Positions 26,345 to 36,423 of a stretch of 64,000 bases of DNA are shown piece after piece. Numbering within the stretch: the stretch's first letter is position 1; each line of letters begins with the position of its first letter. The DNA comes from Terebella lapidaria. Its lineage: Eukaryota > Annelida > Polychaeta > Terebellida > Terebellidae. The stretch spans positions 25,108,165 to 25,172,164 of the forward strand of contig OX424564.1 in assembly GCA_949152475.1 (NCBI GenBank), written 5' to 3'. A program made the translations under genes and the position numbers. The notes under the pieces were generated by a model. It saw nothing but the letters and a program-made list of their open reading frames with translations, was not told the origin of the DNA and made no database searches.

Positions 26345-28624
26345 ATCATTCTGAGAGTCCACCGAACTCCAGTACGACTAATAATGTTGTAAACCTTTCC
26401 AAATTTACACTTTCGGACACACAAATCGCTCTTCTAAATCGTGGTTTGACATTTGTTCTCACACCCAAAATAACATTGGATCCAATTAAACAAGCTGTGC
26501 AAGATTTTGGTAGAAAACTCAAACTTCAAAATTATTTTTCTCACCGTCCAAATTCATTCACAAATAGATCAAAATTCACTCCACAATCTACCTGGACTCC
26601 ACCGAGTTCCATGATTGACAAGCCCGTTTTAGATTGCATTTCGGCAATATCTAAGGAAATTGAAAACTTGAAAATTCAACCAGAAACCAAAAACCTAACA
26701 AAAATGGAATATAAAACTATAAAGAATTTACAAAATAACGTAGACTTGGTAATTAAAAAAGCAGATAAAGGTAGTGCAGTCGTAATTATGGATAGGCAAA
26801 ATTATATTAATGAAGGCTTTCGTCAATTATACAATCCAGCTCATTACAGAGAAATTGACACTCCTCTTTACCTAGAAAATTCAGCAAAAATAACAAAAAT
26901 TTTAAAAGGATTACGCAATTCTGGATGCCTTTCTGAAAAAGTATTCCAATTTCTTTTACCACCAGAACGCCCTCGTCAAAGAAGATTTTATATGCTACCT
27001 AAAATTCATAAACCCAAAGACTCCTGGCCAATTCCAAATGTAATGCCTCCAGGGCGCCCAATTGTTTCGGACTGCAGCAGTGAATCTGAAAAAGTAGCTA
27101 TGTATATTGATTCATATATAAAAGATCAAGCAAATAAGCATCCGTCATATATCAAAAACACGTATGACTTTTTAGATAAAGTTAGAGGGCTTGAACTAGA
27201 TCCAAATTCTTTACTAATCACTTTAGATGTTGAAAGTATGTATACTAATATAAATCATGAAGAAGGTATCCAAGCAATTAAAAATGCATTCCCGACTCTG
27301 AAAAACAATGAACTATTCAAAGGTATAATAGAATTATTGGAAATTTCACTTAAATGTAATGACTTTGAATTTGACGGTAAGACATTCCTACAAGTTTCAG
27401 GCACAGCCATGGGTCAGAAATATGCACCTCATTATGCAGATATTTATATGGCTGAATTTGAAAAGCAAGCTTTACAAAAGTGTCCATTCAAACCAGATTG
27501 CTATTATAGGTATTTAGATGACATTTTCCTCATTTGGCCACACGGCACTTCCAAATTTAATCAGTTTCTCGAAATTTTCAATTCTCATAGGGCATCAATC
27601 AAGTTCAAAGCTGAAATTAGTACTGATTCAGTTAATTTTCTGGATACTACTTTGTTCAGGAGCAAAGAAAACACATTAGAAGCAAAAGTTTTCTTCAAAC
27701 CAACGGATACTCATCAGTTGCTGCATAAGCTCTCTTTTCATCCAAAGCACACTTATAAAGGACTAATCAAGTCCCAAGTTTTTCGATTTTTCCAAATTTG
27801 CTCCTATCCAGATGATGTTGAATTAGCTTGCCAAACATTATTCAAGGCACTTTCGAAACGTAACTATTCAAAACGTTGGCTTCGCAAAATCAAGAATGAA
27901 ACATTGAGAATTCTAAACAGTGAGGAAAGGCTAGGTGCTGATTTTCAGTTGCCCACTTCCAGCTCATCTGGCTCAAAACCTTGTAATTCTAGACTATGTC
28001 AAACATGTCATTTAGTTCCAAATTGTCAAAATTTCTCAGGATCAGTTTTTGAACAAACCTACTCAATCAACTCAGCTTTGGATTGCAACTCAGAAAATAT
28101 AATTTATCTATACACTTGTAAGCTTTGCGAAAAAACAATATGTAGGTGAAACCGGTAAATCACTCAAATTCAGAAACAATCGTCACCGTGCTGCAATAAC
28201 TAGCTGCAATGAGGAAAATGCATTATACAGTCATCTATCTAAATTTCACAGCAAAACTGAATTTTCCATCGATTGTTTTTCTCTTTTACCAATTGAACAG
28301 GTTTCCGATCTTGGTGATGAACTTTTAAACAAACAATGGCGACTTGAAAGGGAATATTGTTGGATTGATACTCTAGGCACTTTCGAACCTCATGGCCTCA
28401 ACGTTCAAAAATTTACAAAGTATGACCCTTTGAACAAAAGTAAAAATAAATTCGACCTGGTGTATATAGTACCCTTCTCAAAAACAGGTGCTCTTTCGGC
28501 CCAAATTGTTAAAAAGCATATGAAACAACTCAACAAAAATACTGATGGTGATATTAAAATAGCAACAGCTTACAAGAAGCATCAAAACCTTAAAGAACTT
28601 TTAGTCAGAAGCAGACTTAAATAA
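26335..28624 (+). pseudogene. PLE ORF2, copy 1: reverse transcriptase-GIY-YIG, one frameshift
   Basis: The frame is open from the slippery site, and no ATG is available: the first nominal start at 26446 is TTG. Penelope reverse transcriptase hallmarks are present: A-D-K-G-S-A-V-V, L-P-K-I-H-K-P, P-G-R-P-I-V-S, G-T-A-M-G-Q and the catalytic Y-L-D-D-I-F-L. The GIY-YIG endonuclease should follow at about 28095, but a run of six A (28130-28135) instead of the five in copies 2 and 3 shifts the frame inside it. The remaining C-terminal part is open to 28624. The lesion may be real or a homopolymer error. Confidence 0.9.
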
Positions 28625-28638
28625 TCCAACAAAATTTG

Positions 28639-28657
28639 TTCAATGTCGCTCATTGAA
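28639..28657 (+). other. 3' hairpin of PLE copy 1
   Basis: TTCAATG-TCGCT-CATTGAA, a perfect 7-bp stem just after the ORF2 stop. It is present in all three copies and is a candidate recognition structure for the reverse transcriptase. Confidence 0.6.
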
Positions 28658-28790
28658 TTTTTATTGCTGTTTTATGTTATGTGTTACTCTTACAATTATC
28701 TTGTGCCAGTGCATTTTTTATTCTCTCCAAAACACACACACACACACACACACATACACACACATATATATATACATACACAAGACTTCC

Positions 28791-28828
28791 GCACTTGACA
28801 AAGGATTCAACTCCGAAACCGGTCGTGC
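28791..28828 (+). other. hammerhead-ribozyme-like motif, PLE copy 2
   Basis: Same sequence as in copy 1 (GCAC/GTGC outer helix, GGA/TCC hairpin, GAAA). It lies at the junction between the two tandem copies, where the processing ribozyme of such arrays would be expected. The core is degenerate. Confidence 0.35.
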
Positions 28829-28845
28829 AACAGGCAGAGTACATT

Positions 28846-28893
28846 GTGAGTAACCTCTTTTATATTGTTTTGTATTATTTTGTTGTGTTTTAG
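28846..28893 (+). other. putative 48-bp 5' intron of PLE copy 2
   Basis: GTGAGT ... TGTTTTAG, identical borders and length to copy 1. Confidence 0.4.
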
Positions 28894-29061
28894 ATACTGG
28901 TCAGATTATTGACCATATCTTTGCATTCAGGTTTCTTCAAACGTTTTGTTCTCATTTTATACAATTGTTTTTATTTTTCATAATTTTATCCTTTGGTTTT
29001 ATCATTCAAATCAAACACGTTCTGGTTTTAATACTTTCAAAATTAATTGCTGAAACGTATC

Positions 29062-30771
29062 ATGGCTCTTTCTAAACCTCCTCACTTCCGTTCTTTTTAC
29101 ACTCTTCTTCAATGTTTTCACCACCTGTCACTAATGCTCCAGCAGTCTCAAGGCCAAGTTACCAGGGCTTTCAGTAAAAAACAACAACACCTGGATGACT
29201 TCATTAAACCTGCTTGTTCTGGTCCCCTAATCAAACAAAAAATCTCCAAAATTAATCAAAATTGGGTACAAAACGTGACCAAACATTTGGTGGAACACTA
29301 TGAGAGCTCAATTCAAAACCTTTTGGCCGACATTTCCTCTTTAGGTTTATCAGATTCGGACATTGCAAATTCGGTAGCTCTCGTCATTCAGCAGGCTAAA
29401 TCTCATTTCGGCAAAAAACTTCAGGCTTCCACCATCCAGAAATTCAAAACCTCTACTCTTCCAAATTCCCCTATTCCAAATTCTAACTCTCAATCAAAAC
29501 CTCAGACTTGCGAGGTAAAAGGTCACAAACACCCACTTAGTAATTTCTTCCCATGTAATATATCCTATCGTGGTATGAGATTCCCTAGCCTTGAGCACAT
29601 CTATCAGTATCACAAAGCCCGGTACCATGACTGTCAACACCTAGCCAATCGGATCCTCAGGGCTCCCCATGCAGGAGTGGCCAAACGTTTGGCTAGTGAA
29701 ATTCCTAGCCTGTCCCCATTCTGGCATAAAAGTAAAAATGGAATCATGCGTCAACTTCTTCAAGTTAAGTTTAATTCTTGCAAATTGTTCCGTGACACTC
29801 TGATGGGTCTTCCTGAAGGGTGTCACATTGTTCATCCAGTTCCTGACAGCCACTGGGGTGTTAACCGTCATGGTCAAGGCTCTAACTTCTTTGGCCGCCT
29901 CCTAATGGACCTAAAACGTGCCAACTCTCCTACTAACAATCCTAAACCCTCTCGCTCTTCACATCCATCTTCAAATAACACCCCTCCCTCTGTGTCCACT
30001 TCTAACCGCTTCCAACTCCTTGATACCCTCTCTAACCCTCCTTGTCTATCATCATCTGATGATTGGCCACCTCTCTCTCGCTCTTCTCCTGATAACCGCC
30101 TTAGTGCCACGCCCAAACGGCGTCCGCGCTCTCCTTCTTCTCCTGAACTCTCACCCTCCTCTCTACCCAAAGGCAAACGCACTCGCTTTGTCTCTCCTAA
30201 AAACTCTCCTAACACCACTTTCCATGTCTCTCCTTCCACTATCAGAGGACCCAAAACTCTTTGGGCCCTTCCTAAACTAACCTCCTCCACTGTCATCCTC
30301 GGCTCTTCTAACCTTTCTCGCATCACCAAATCCCCTGTCAGTGATATCCAAGTTGTGTCTTATCCTGGAGCTTTGTTCAACCATCTAAGAATGATGTTCA
30401 CGGCCTGTAAAAAATCATTTGATGCCCCCCAAAACTTAATCTTAAGTGTAGGCCTGAACAATCGAAGCTCCAAACCAAGTGTTACTTCAATTCCAGAACT
30501 GAGGAATATGCTCAGCAGTGCTTTCCGAATCTTCCCCCACTCCAAAATTCTCATTCCAAAAATTAACTACTCAGACAATCTTCCGTCTGTAGAGAAACGC
30601 AACTTGGATATGATTAACAGGGCTTTGGATGACATGAGTTCACGTTTCAGCAATCTCACAGTTGTTAAACAGTTGGATCCAATCAAGTTTTCTACACAGA
30701 CAGATAACATTCATTGGACTGAACAAACGGCCAATGAAATGTTGAAATTCTGGCTCAGTCATTTAAACTAA
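29062..30771 (+). CDS. PLE ORF1, copy 2: NADAR plus SGNH-like
   Basis: 569 residues from the ATG at 29062, with the same translated sequence as copy 1: N-terminal helical part, NADAR domain (about 150-290, with the conserved P-S-L-E-H and W-G-x-N boxes), Ser/Pro-rich linker and SGNH-like C-terminus. Complete identity with copy 1 over this ORF, while copy 3 differs at many sites, shows that copies 1 and 2 share a very recent origin or have been homogenised here. Confidence 0.88.
   Translation: MALSKPPHFRSFYTLLQCFHHLSLMLQQSQGQVTRAFSKKQQHLDDFIKPACSGPLIKQKISKINQNWVQNVTKHLVEHYESSIQNLLADISSLGLSDSDIANSVALVIQQAKSHFGKKLQASTIQKFKTSTLPNSPIPNSNSQSKPQTCEVKGHKHPLSNFFPCNISYRGMRFPSLEHIYQYHKARYHDCQHLANRILRAPHAGVAKRLASEIPSLSPFWHKSKNGIMRQLLQVKFNSCKLFRDTLMGLPEGCHIVHPVPDSHWGVNRHGQGSNFFGRLLMDLKRANSPTNNPKPSRSSHPSSNNTPPSVSTSNRFQLLDTLSNPPCLSSSDDWPPLSRSSPDNRLSATPKRRPRSPSSPELSPSSLPKGKRTRFVSPKNSPNTTFHVSPSTIRGPKTLWALPKLTSSTVILGSSNLSRITKSPVSDIQVVSYPGALFNHLRMMFTACKKSFDAPQNLILSVGLNNRSSKPSVTSIPELRNMLSSAFRIFPHSKILIPKINYSDNLPSVEKRNLDMINRALDDMSSRFSNLTVVKQLDPIKFSTQTDNIHWTEQTANEMLKFWLSHLN
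30762..30768 (+). promoter_or_regulatory. putative -1 ribosomal frameshift site TTTAAAC, PLE copy 2
   Basis: T-TTA-AAC followed by the ORF1 stop TAA (30769-30771), the same register as in copies 1 and 3. Confidence 0.7.
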
Positions 30772-33051
30772 ATCATTCTGAGAGTCCACCGAACTCCAGT
30801 ACGACTAATAATGTTGTAAACCTTTCCAAATTTACACTTTCGGACACACAAATCGCTCTTCTAAATCGTGGTTTGACATTTGTTCTCACACCCAAAATAA
30901 CATTGGATCCAATTAAACAAGCTGTGCAAGATTTTGGTAGAAAACTCAAACTTCAAAATTATTTTTCTCACCGTCCAAATTCATTCACAAATAGATCAAA
31001 ATTCACTCCACAATCTACCTGGACTCCACCGAGTTCCATGATTGACAAGCCCGTTTTAGATTGCATTTCGGCAATATCTAAGGAAATTGAAAACTTGAAA
31101 ATTCAACCAGAAACCAAAAACCTAACAAAAATGGAATATAAAACTATAAAGAATTTACAAAATAACGTAGACTTGGTAATTAAAAAAGCAGATAAAGGTA
31201 GTGCAGTCGTAATTATGGATAGGCAAAATTATATTAATGAAGGCTTTCGTCAATTATACAATCCAGCTCATTACAGAGAAATTGACACTCCTCTTTACCT
31301 AGAAAATTCAGCAAAAATAACAAAAATTTTAAAAGGATTACGCAATTCTGGATGCCTTTCTGAAAAAGTATTCCAATTTCTTTTACCACCAGAACGCCCT
31401 CGTCAAAGAAGATTTTATATGCTACCTAAAATTCATAAACCCAAAGACTCCTGGCCAATTCCAAATGTAATGCCTCCAGGGCGCCCAATTGTTTCGGACT
31501 GCAGCAGTGAATCTGAAAAAGTAGCTATGTATATTGATTCATATATAAAAGATCAAGCAAATAAGCATCCGTCATATATAAAAAACACGTATGACTTTTT
31601 AGATAAAGTTAGAGGGCTTGAACTAGATCCAAATTCTTTACTAATCACTTTAGATGTTGAAAGTATGTATACTAATATAAATCATGAAGAAGGTATCCAA
31701 GCAATTAAAAATGCATTCCCGACTTTGGCAAACAATGAACTATTCAAAGGTATAATAGAATTATTGGAAATTTCACTTAAATGTAATGACTTTGAATTTG
31801 ACGGTAAGACATTCCTACAAGTTTCAGGCACAGCCATGGGTCAGAAATATGCACCTCATTATGCAGATATTTATATGGCTGAATTTGAAAAGCAAGCTTT
31901 ACAAAAGTGTCCATTCAAACCAGATTGCTATTATAGGTATTTAGATGACATTTTCCTCATTTGGCCACATGGCATTTCCAAATTTCACCAGTTTCTCGAA
32001 ATTTTCAATTCTCATAGGGCATCAATCAACTTCAAAGCTGAAATTAGTACTGATTCAGTTAATTTTTTGGATACTACTTTGTTCAGGAGCAAAGAAAACA
32101 CATTAGAAGCAAAAGTTTTCTTCAAGCCAACGGATACTCATCAGTTGTTGCATAAGCTCTCTTTTCATCCAAAAACACACTTATAAAGGACTAATCAAGT
32201 CCCAAGTTTTTCGATTCTTCCAAATTTGCTCATATCCAGATGATGTTGAATCAGCTTGTCAAATATTATTCAAGGCACTTTCGAAACGTAACTATTCAAA
32301 ACGTTGGCTTCGCAAAATCAAGAATGAAACATTGAGAATTTTGAACAGTGAGGAAAGACTAGGTGCTGATTTTCAATTGCCCACTTCCAGCTCGTCTGGC
32401 TCAAAACCTTGTAATTCTAGACAATGTCAGACATGTCATTTAGTTCCAAATTGTCAAAATTTCTCGGGATCAGTTTTTGAACAGACCTACTCAATCAACT
32501 CAGCTTTGGATTGCAACTCAGAAAATATAATTTATCTATACACTTGTAAGCTTTGCGAAAAACAATATGTAGGTGAAACCGGTAAATCACTCAAATTCAG
32601 AAACAATCGTCACCGTGCTGCAATAACTAGCTGCAATGAGGAAAATGCATTATACAGTCATCTATCTAAATTTCACAGCAAAACTGAATTTTCCATTGAA
32701 TGTTTTTCTCTTTTACCAATTGAACAGGTTTCCGATCTTGGTGATGAACTTTTAAACAAACAATGGCGACTTGAAAGGGAATATTGTTGGATTGATACTC
32801 TAGGCACTTTCGAACCTCATGGCCTCAACGTTCAAAAATTTACAAAGTATGACCCTTTGAACAAAAGTAAAAATAAATTCGACATGGTGTATATAGTACC
32901 CTTCTCAAAAACAGGTACTCTTTCAGCCCAAATTGTTAAAAAGCATATGAAACAACTCAACAAAAATACTGATGGTGATATTAAAATAGCAACAGCTTAC
33001 AAGAAGCATCAAAATCTTAAAGAACTTTTAGTCAGAAGCAAACTTAAATAA
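30762..33051 (+). pseudogene. PLE ORF2, copy 2: reverse transcriptase-GIY-YIG, one frameshift
   Basis: The frame is open from the slippery site to 32186 and includes all the reverse transcriptase motifs, including Y-L-D-D-I-F. It then shifts at CCAAAAACACAC (about 32169-32180), where the other copies read CCAAAGCACAC, and is open again to 33051. The GIY-YIG region (Y-L-Y-T-C ... Q-Y-V-G-E-T-G) is intact in the second part at about 32535-32590. From about 31580 onward the copy accumulates differences from copies 1 and 3. Confidence 0.9.
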
Positions 33052-33065
33052 TCCAACAAAATTTG

Positions 33066-33084
33066 TTCAATGTCGCTCATTGAA
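33066..33084 (+). other. 3' hairpin of PLE copy 2
   Basis: TTCAATG-TCGCT-CATTGAA, same as in the other copies. Confidence 0.6.
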
Positions 33085-33276
33085 TTTTTATTGCTGTTTT
33101 ATGTTATGTGTTACTCTTACAATTATCTTGTGCCAGTGCATTTTTTATACTCTCCAAAACACATACACACATATATACACATACATACATACACACACAT
33201 GCATATATACATACACGTACATATATAGATCACTTAAACTTAATGATAAGTATGGCATTTAAGAAATAACGTCAAA

Positions 33277-36200
33277 TTAGTAGTTACATTGTTTGCAAAA
33301 AGTATTTTCACAAGTTACATTATTAGAGTACAAGTCTATAAAATGATGCCTAAGCAGGGTGCTAAATCTCGTCCTGTTAATTTCGTCTTTAAATTTGACT
33401 GGGAAATTATTCCAAACATTGGGGATACTATAATACACATTCGATTTGGACCAGTTAGTTCTTGGTTTTGGTAAGGATATTTGATAATTTGCAGTACTTC
33501 TAGTGACTATTGAACTAATTCGATTTAAAGGGTAAAAATTATTGAAGGCTTCTGGTAGGCGATTATTTGTGTAATCATGTGCAAATTTCATAATGTTGTA
33601 TAAATACAGGTCCCGTAGTTTAAGAATATTTAATTGTTTAAAAATCGGTTCAGTATGTGCTCTGAATGTACTATTTGTGATTATTCGCACAGATTTTTTC
33701 TGAATAGCGAATAATTTGGGAAGTGAATTTGAATTTCCCCATGCTATGATTCCATATGAAATTCGGCTATGTATTAACATGTAGTAAAGTGTTTTAAGAG
33801 CCGAAAGTGGTAAAATTCTTTTAACTTTATTGAGACAATATAATGTATATGATATTTGTTTACGGAGGTTGTCAATATGTAGTTTCCATGTCAAATTTTC
33901 ATCAATATGTAAGCCTAGAAATTTTATGCTTTCAGAATTATTATTATATCCACATTGCTCAATGGCTTCACCGTTGATAAAAATATTGATAGAATTGGTT
34001 TTGCTGGGCGAAAATACCATGAATTTAGTTTTATTGGTGTTCATGAGAAGCTTATTCTCACAAAGCCATGTATATACTGATTTTAACTCATCATTAATTG
34101 TGTTCGATAATTCGACAGGATCACTGCTAGAATAATAGACTGTGGTGTCGTCGGCAAAAGAGAGGACTTTTAGTTTCGTAGAATAATGCAAATCATTAAT
34201 ATATATCAGAAAAAGAAGTGGACCCAATATTGATCCCTGTGGGACGCCACATGTAATATCAGAACTTGGGGAGAATGAAGATTTAAATTCGGTAAATTGT
34301 TTTCTTCCGGACAAGTAATTCGAAAACCATAATATTGATGAACCTCTCACACCATAATGCTCCAACTTCGTTAGTAAAATATCATGGGATATAGTATCAA
34401 ATGCTTTGCTCAAATCCAAGAAAACAGCTGCAGTAATATCTTTAGTAGGTTTGTCATTCGCATTAGTTATATCTCTTATTAGTTTAATAATTGGGTGTAT
34501 CGTTGAGTGTTTTTTCCGGAAGCCAAATTGGTTCTCAGTAAGGATTTTGTTCGTATTCAGATAGGAAGTGAGTCTTTTATACATAATTTTTTCCAATACT
34601 TTAGAAAATGAAGGTAGTAAACGGATAGGTCTGTAGTTATCAAAAATACGCTCATCACCAGATTTGAACACAGGTATAATTTTCGCTATTTTCATCTTTT
34701 CAGGTATAACACCAGTTGAAAAAGATAAGTTGAAAATATGGGCTAAGGGTTGTGTTATATACTCAATTGTTTGTTTCACTAATTTGGTACTGATATCATC
34801 ATGTCCTGAGCTTTGTTTAGGTTTCAAGGAATTAACAACATCATGTATTTCGCTTGCACAAGTGGGGTTTATAAAAAACGAATTGGGAAATTGTCCTGTC
34901 AAGTGTCGAGAGAATTTGGAGTTGACAGGAGTAATTTTGCTAACTATGTTCATACCGATTTTAGAAAAATAATTATTGAAACTGTCTGCGATATCTTTGC
35001 AATTTGTAATGAGAGTATTGTTTACATAAAAGTTGTCAGATAAGCTCTGTTTATCTTTTGTGTTGATAAGTTCTCTGAGGATTTTCCAAGAACGTTTTGA
35101 ATCATCTTTGCTCTCATTCAGTAGATTTGTATAATATGTCTTCATAGCTAATCGTGATACTCTATTGAAAATTGAACAATACAATTTATAGCGAGATATG
35201 TTATTCGGTGTTGGCTTTTTGAATTTTGTTTTCAGCAACTTACGTTGGTGTAAAGAGGAGACTAATAATCCACTGGTGAACCATGGATCACGCTTTACAT
35301 ATTTAGATGTACACTTTATCAACTTCAAAGGAAAACACACGTCATATGCTGACTTGTATAATTCCATGAATTGATTATAGGAGTCGTTTGCACAGGAAGA
35401 ATCGAATACAATTGAATAATCCATGACACGTAGAATCGAATTGAATCGCATAATGTTATTCTGACTGAAAGATCGTAGGTATTTATACACTGGCTTATTT
35501 TTTTCCTTAGCATTATCGACAATTGTAAACGTCGCAAAATGATCTGATACATCAGAGATAATTATTCCTGATTTGCAGGGCCTGTCAATGGCGTTGGAAA
35601 AAATGTGATCAATAATGGTTGCGGAGTATTCCGTAATTCTTGTAGGTTTTGTTATCAAAGGTAATAGGCCACTACTGTACATGTCATTTATAAAATCATT
35701 CGTTTTATTATTGTATTCAAATTTGAGAAGATCTATATTGAAATCTCCCATCAGGAATAATATTTTATTTTCTTTACTCACATGTTCTATAATATTCTGC
35801 ATGGTTTCCATAAATACATTTATATCGGCCTTGGGTAGAGTATTTGGTCGGTATATGTTACCAATAACTATATTCTTTTTATTCTGGAATGTAATTTCAA
35901 TGAATAAAGTCTCAATGATATGTGGGGTAAAGAAAGATAAATCATGCCTCACTGTATAATTAAGAGTGTCTTTGACGAACAATCCGACTCCACCTCTACC
36001 ATCATCGTTTTCAGGTCGAATCTTGAATTCTAATTTGGAGTATCCGTTTAGTCTAAATTCCATGATATTATTAATATTGAAGATTTCTGAAAGACCTAGT
36101 ATATCGAACGAAAATTTATCAGAGCTAAGATCCGCCACTAAGGATTTGAAAGAAATCCAATTTGCAGTTAAACTACGACAGTTTAGTGAAAAATGGGACA

Positions 36201-36381
36201 AGCAAGTCTTACATGTTCTATTTTCTGCCATATTGATAAAGTCATCAGGGGCAAAGTATTCACAGGTATTCATATTACTTGGAATAGGATCATCTTCCGA
36301 GTTGCTATTTGAAGAATATACTTCATTGAAATTGTATGCCTTGTTATTTCTGATCTGGTCAAAATGTATGTTACCTAACAT
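33277..36381 (-). CDS. LINE ORF: apurinic-type endonuclease plus reverse transcriptase, left copy
   Basis: The open frame runs from 36423 (GTG) to 33277. The first ATG is residue 15 at 36381, which I take as the start, giving 1034 residues. An EEP endonuclease occupies residues about 80-310 of the open frame: L-N-C-R-S-L, L-S-E-I, Y-R-P, G-D-F-N-I-D-L near 223 and S-D-H-F-A-T near 290-300. A non-LTR reverse transcriptase covers about 550-800: F-R-K-K-H-S-T, V-F-L-D-L-S-K-A-F-D near 667, G-V-P-Q-G-S-I-L-G-P, and catalytic F-A-D-D-T near 752. The C-terminus ends with Cys residues (C-E-N-T-F-C-K-Q-C). The general type is Jockey/CR1-like; I cannot name the clade. No separate ORF1 is recognisable upstream. 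The frame is fully open, so this may encode an active enzyme. Confidence 0.92.
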   Translation of the reverse strand: MLGNIHFDQIRNNKAYNFNEVYSSNSNSEDDPIPSNMNTCEYFAPDDFINMAENRTCKTCLSHFSLNCRSLTANWISFKSLVADLSSDKFSFDILGLSEIFNINNIMEFRLNGYSKLEFKIRPENDDGRGGVGLFVKDTLNYTVRHDLSFFTPHIIETLFIEITFQNKKNIVIGNIYRPNTLPKADINVFMETMQNIIEHVSKENKILFLMGDFNIDLLKFEYNNKTNDFINDMYSSGLLPLITKPTRITEYSATIIDHIFSNAIDRPCKSGIIISDVSDHFATFTIVDNAKEKNKPVYKYLRSFSQNNIMRFNSILRVMDYSIVFDSSCANDSYNQFMELYKSAYDVCFPLKLIKCTSKYVKRDPWFTSGLLVSSLHQRKLLKTKFKKPTPNNISRYKLYCSIFNRVSRLAMKTYYTNLLNESKDDSKRSWKILRELINTKDKQSLSDNFYVNNTLITNCKDIADSFNNYFSKIGMNIVSKITPVNSKFSRHLTGQFPNSFFINPTCASEIHDVVNSLKPKQSSGHDDISTKLVKQTIEYITQPLAHIFNLSFSTGVIPEKMKIAKIIPVFKSGDERIFDNYRPIRLLPSFSKVLEKIMYKRLTSYLNTNKILTENQFGFRKKHSTIHPIIKLIRDITNANDKPTKDITAAVFLDLSKAFDTISHDILLTKLEHYGVRGSSILWFSNYLSGRKQFTEFKSSFSPSSDITCGVPQGSILGPLLFLIYINDLHYSTKLKVLSFADDTTVYYSSSDPVELSNTINDELKSVYTWLCENKLLMNTNKTKFMVFSPSKTNSINIFINGEAIEQCGYNNNSESIKFLGLHIDENLTWKLHIDNLRKQISYTLYCLNKVKRILPLSALKTLYYMLIHSRISYGIIAWGNSNSLPKLFAIQKKSVRIITNSTFRAHTEPIFKQLNILKLRDLYLYNIMKFAHDYTNNRLPEAFNNFYPLNRISSIVTRSTANYQISLPKPRTNWSKSNVYYSIPNVWNNFPVKFKDEINRTRFSTLLRHHFIDLYSNNVTCENTFCKQCNY

Positions 36382-36423
36382 CAAACAGTTGTCGCCGTGT
36401 GTCCTCCTCAAAGACCGGCCCAC

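Larger units (their letters stand above)
24354..28733 (+). mobile_element. Penelope-like element, copy 1
   Basis: The first of two head-to-tail copies. It has a hammerhead-like 5' motif, a putative short 5' intron, ORF1 (NADAR plus SGNH), a frameshift site, ORF2 (reverse transcriptase plus GIY-YIG) and a 3' hairpin. ORF2 carries a one-base insertion in an A run. Its 5' portion matches copy 2, while most of its 3' portion matches copy 3, so the copy is a mosaic. Confidence 0.92.
28734..33190 (+). mobile_element. Penelope-like element, copy 2
   Basis: It follows copy 1 directly, with a shared CA/TA-rich junction. ORF1 is identical in protein sequence to copy 1; ORF2 has one frameshift. Its 3' end runs through a CA/TACA microsatellite into the 3' end of a LINE on the other strand. 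Confidence 0.92.

Noticed and set aside
33277..36423. Host gene encoding a 1048-residue protein
   Set aside because: Endonuclease and reverse transcriptase motifs make it a LINE ORF.
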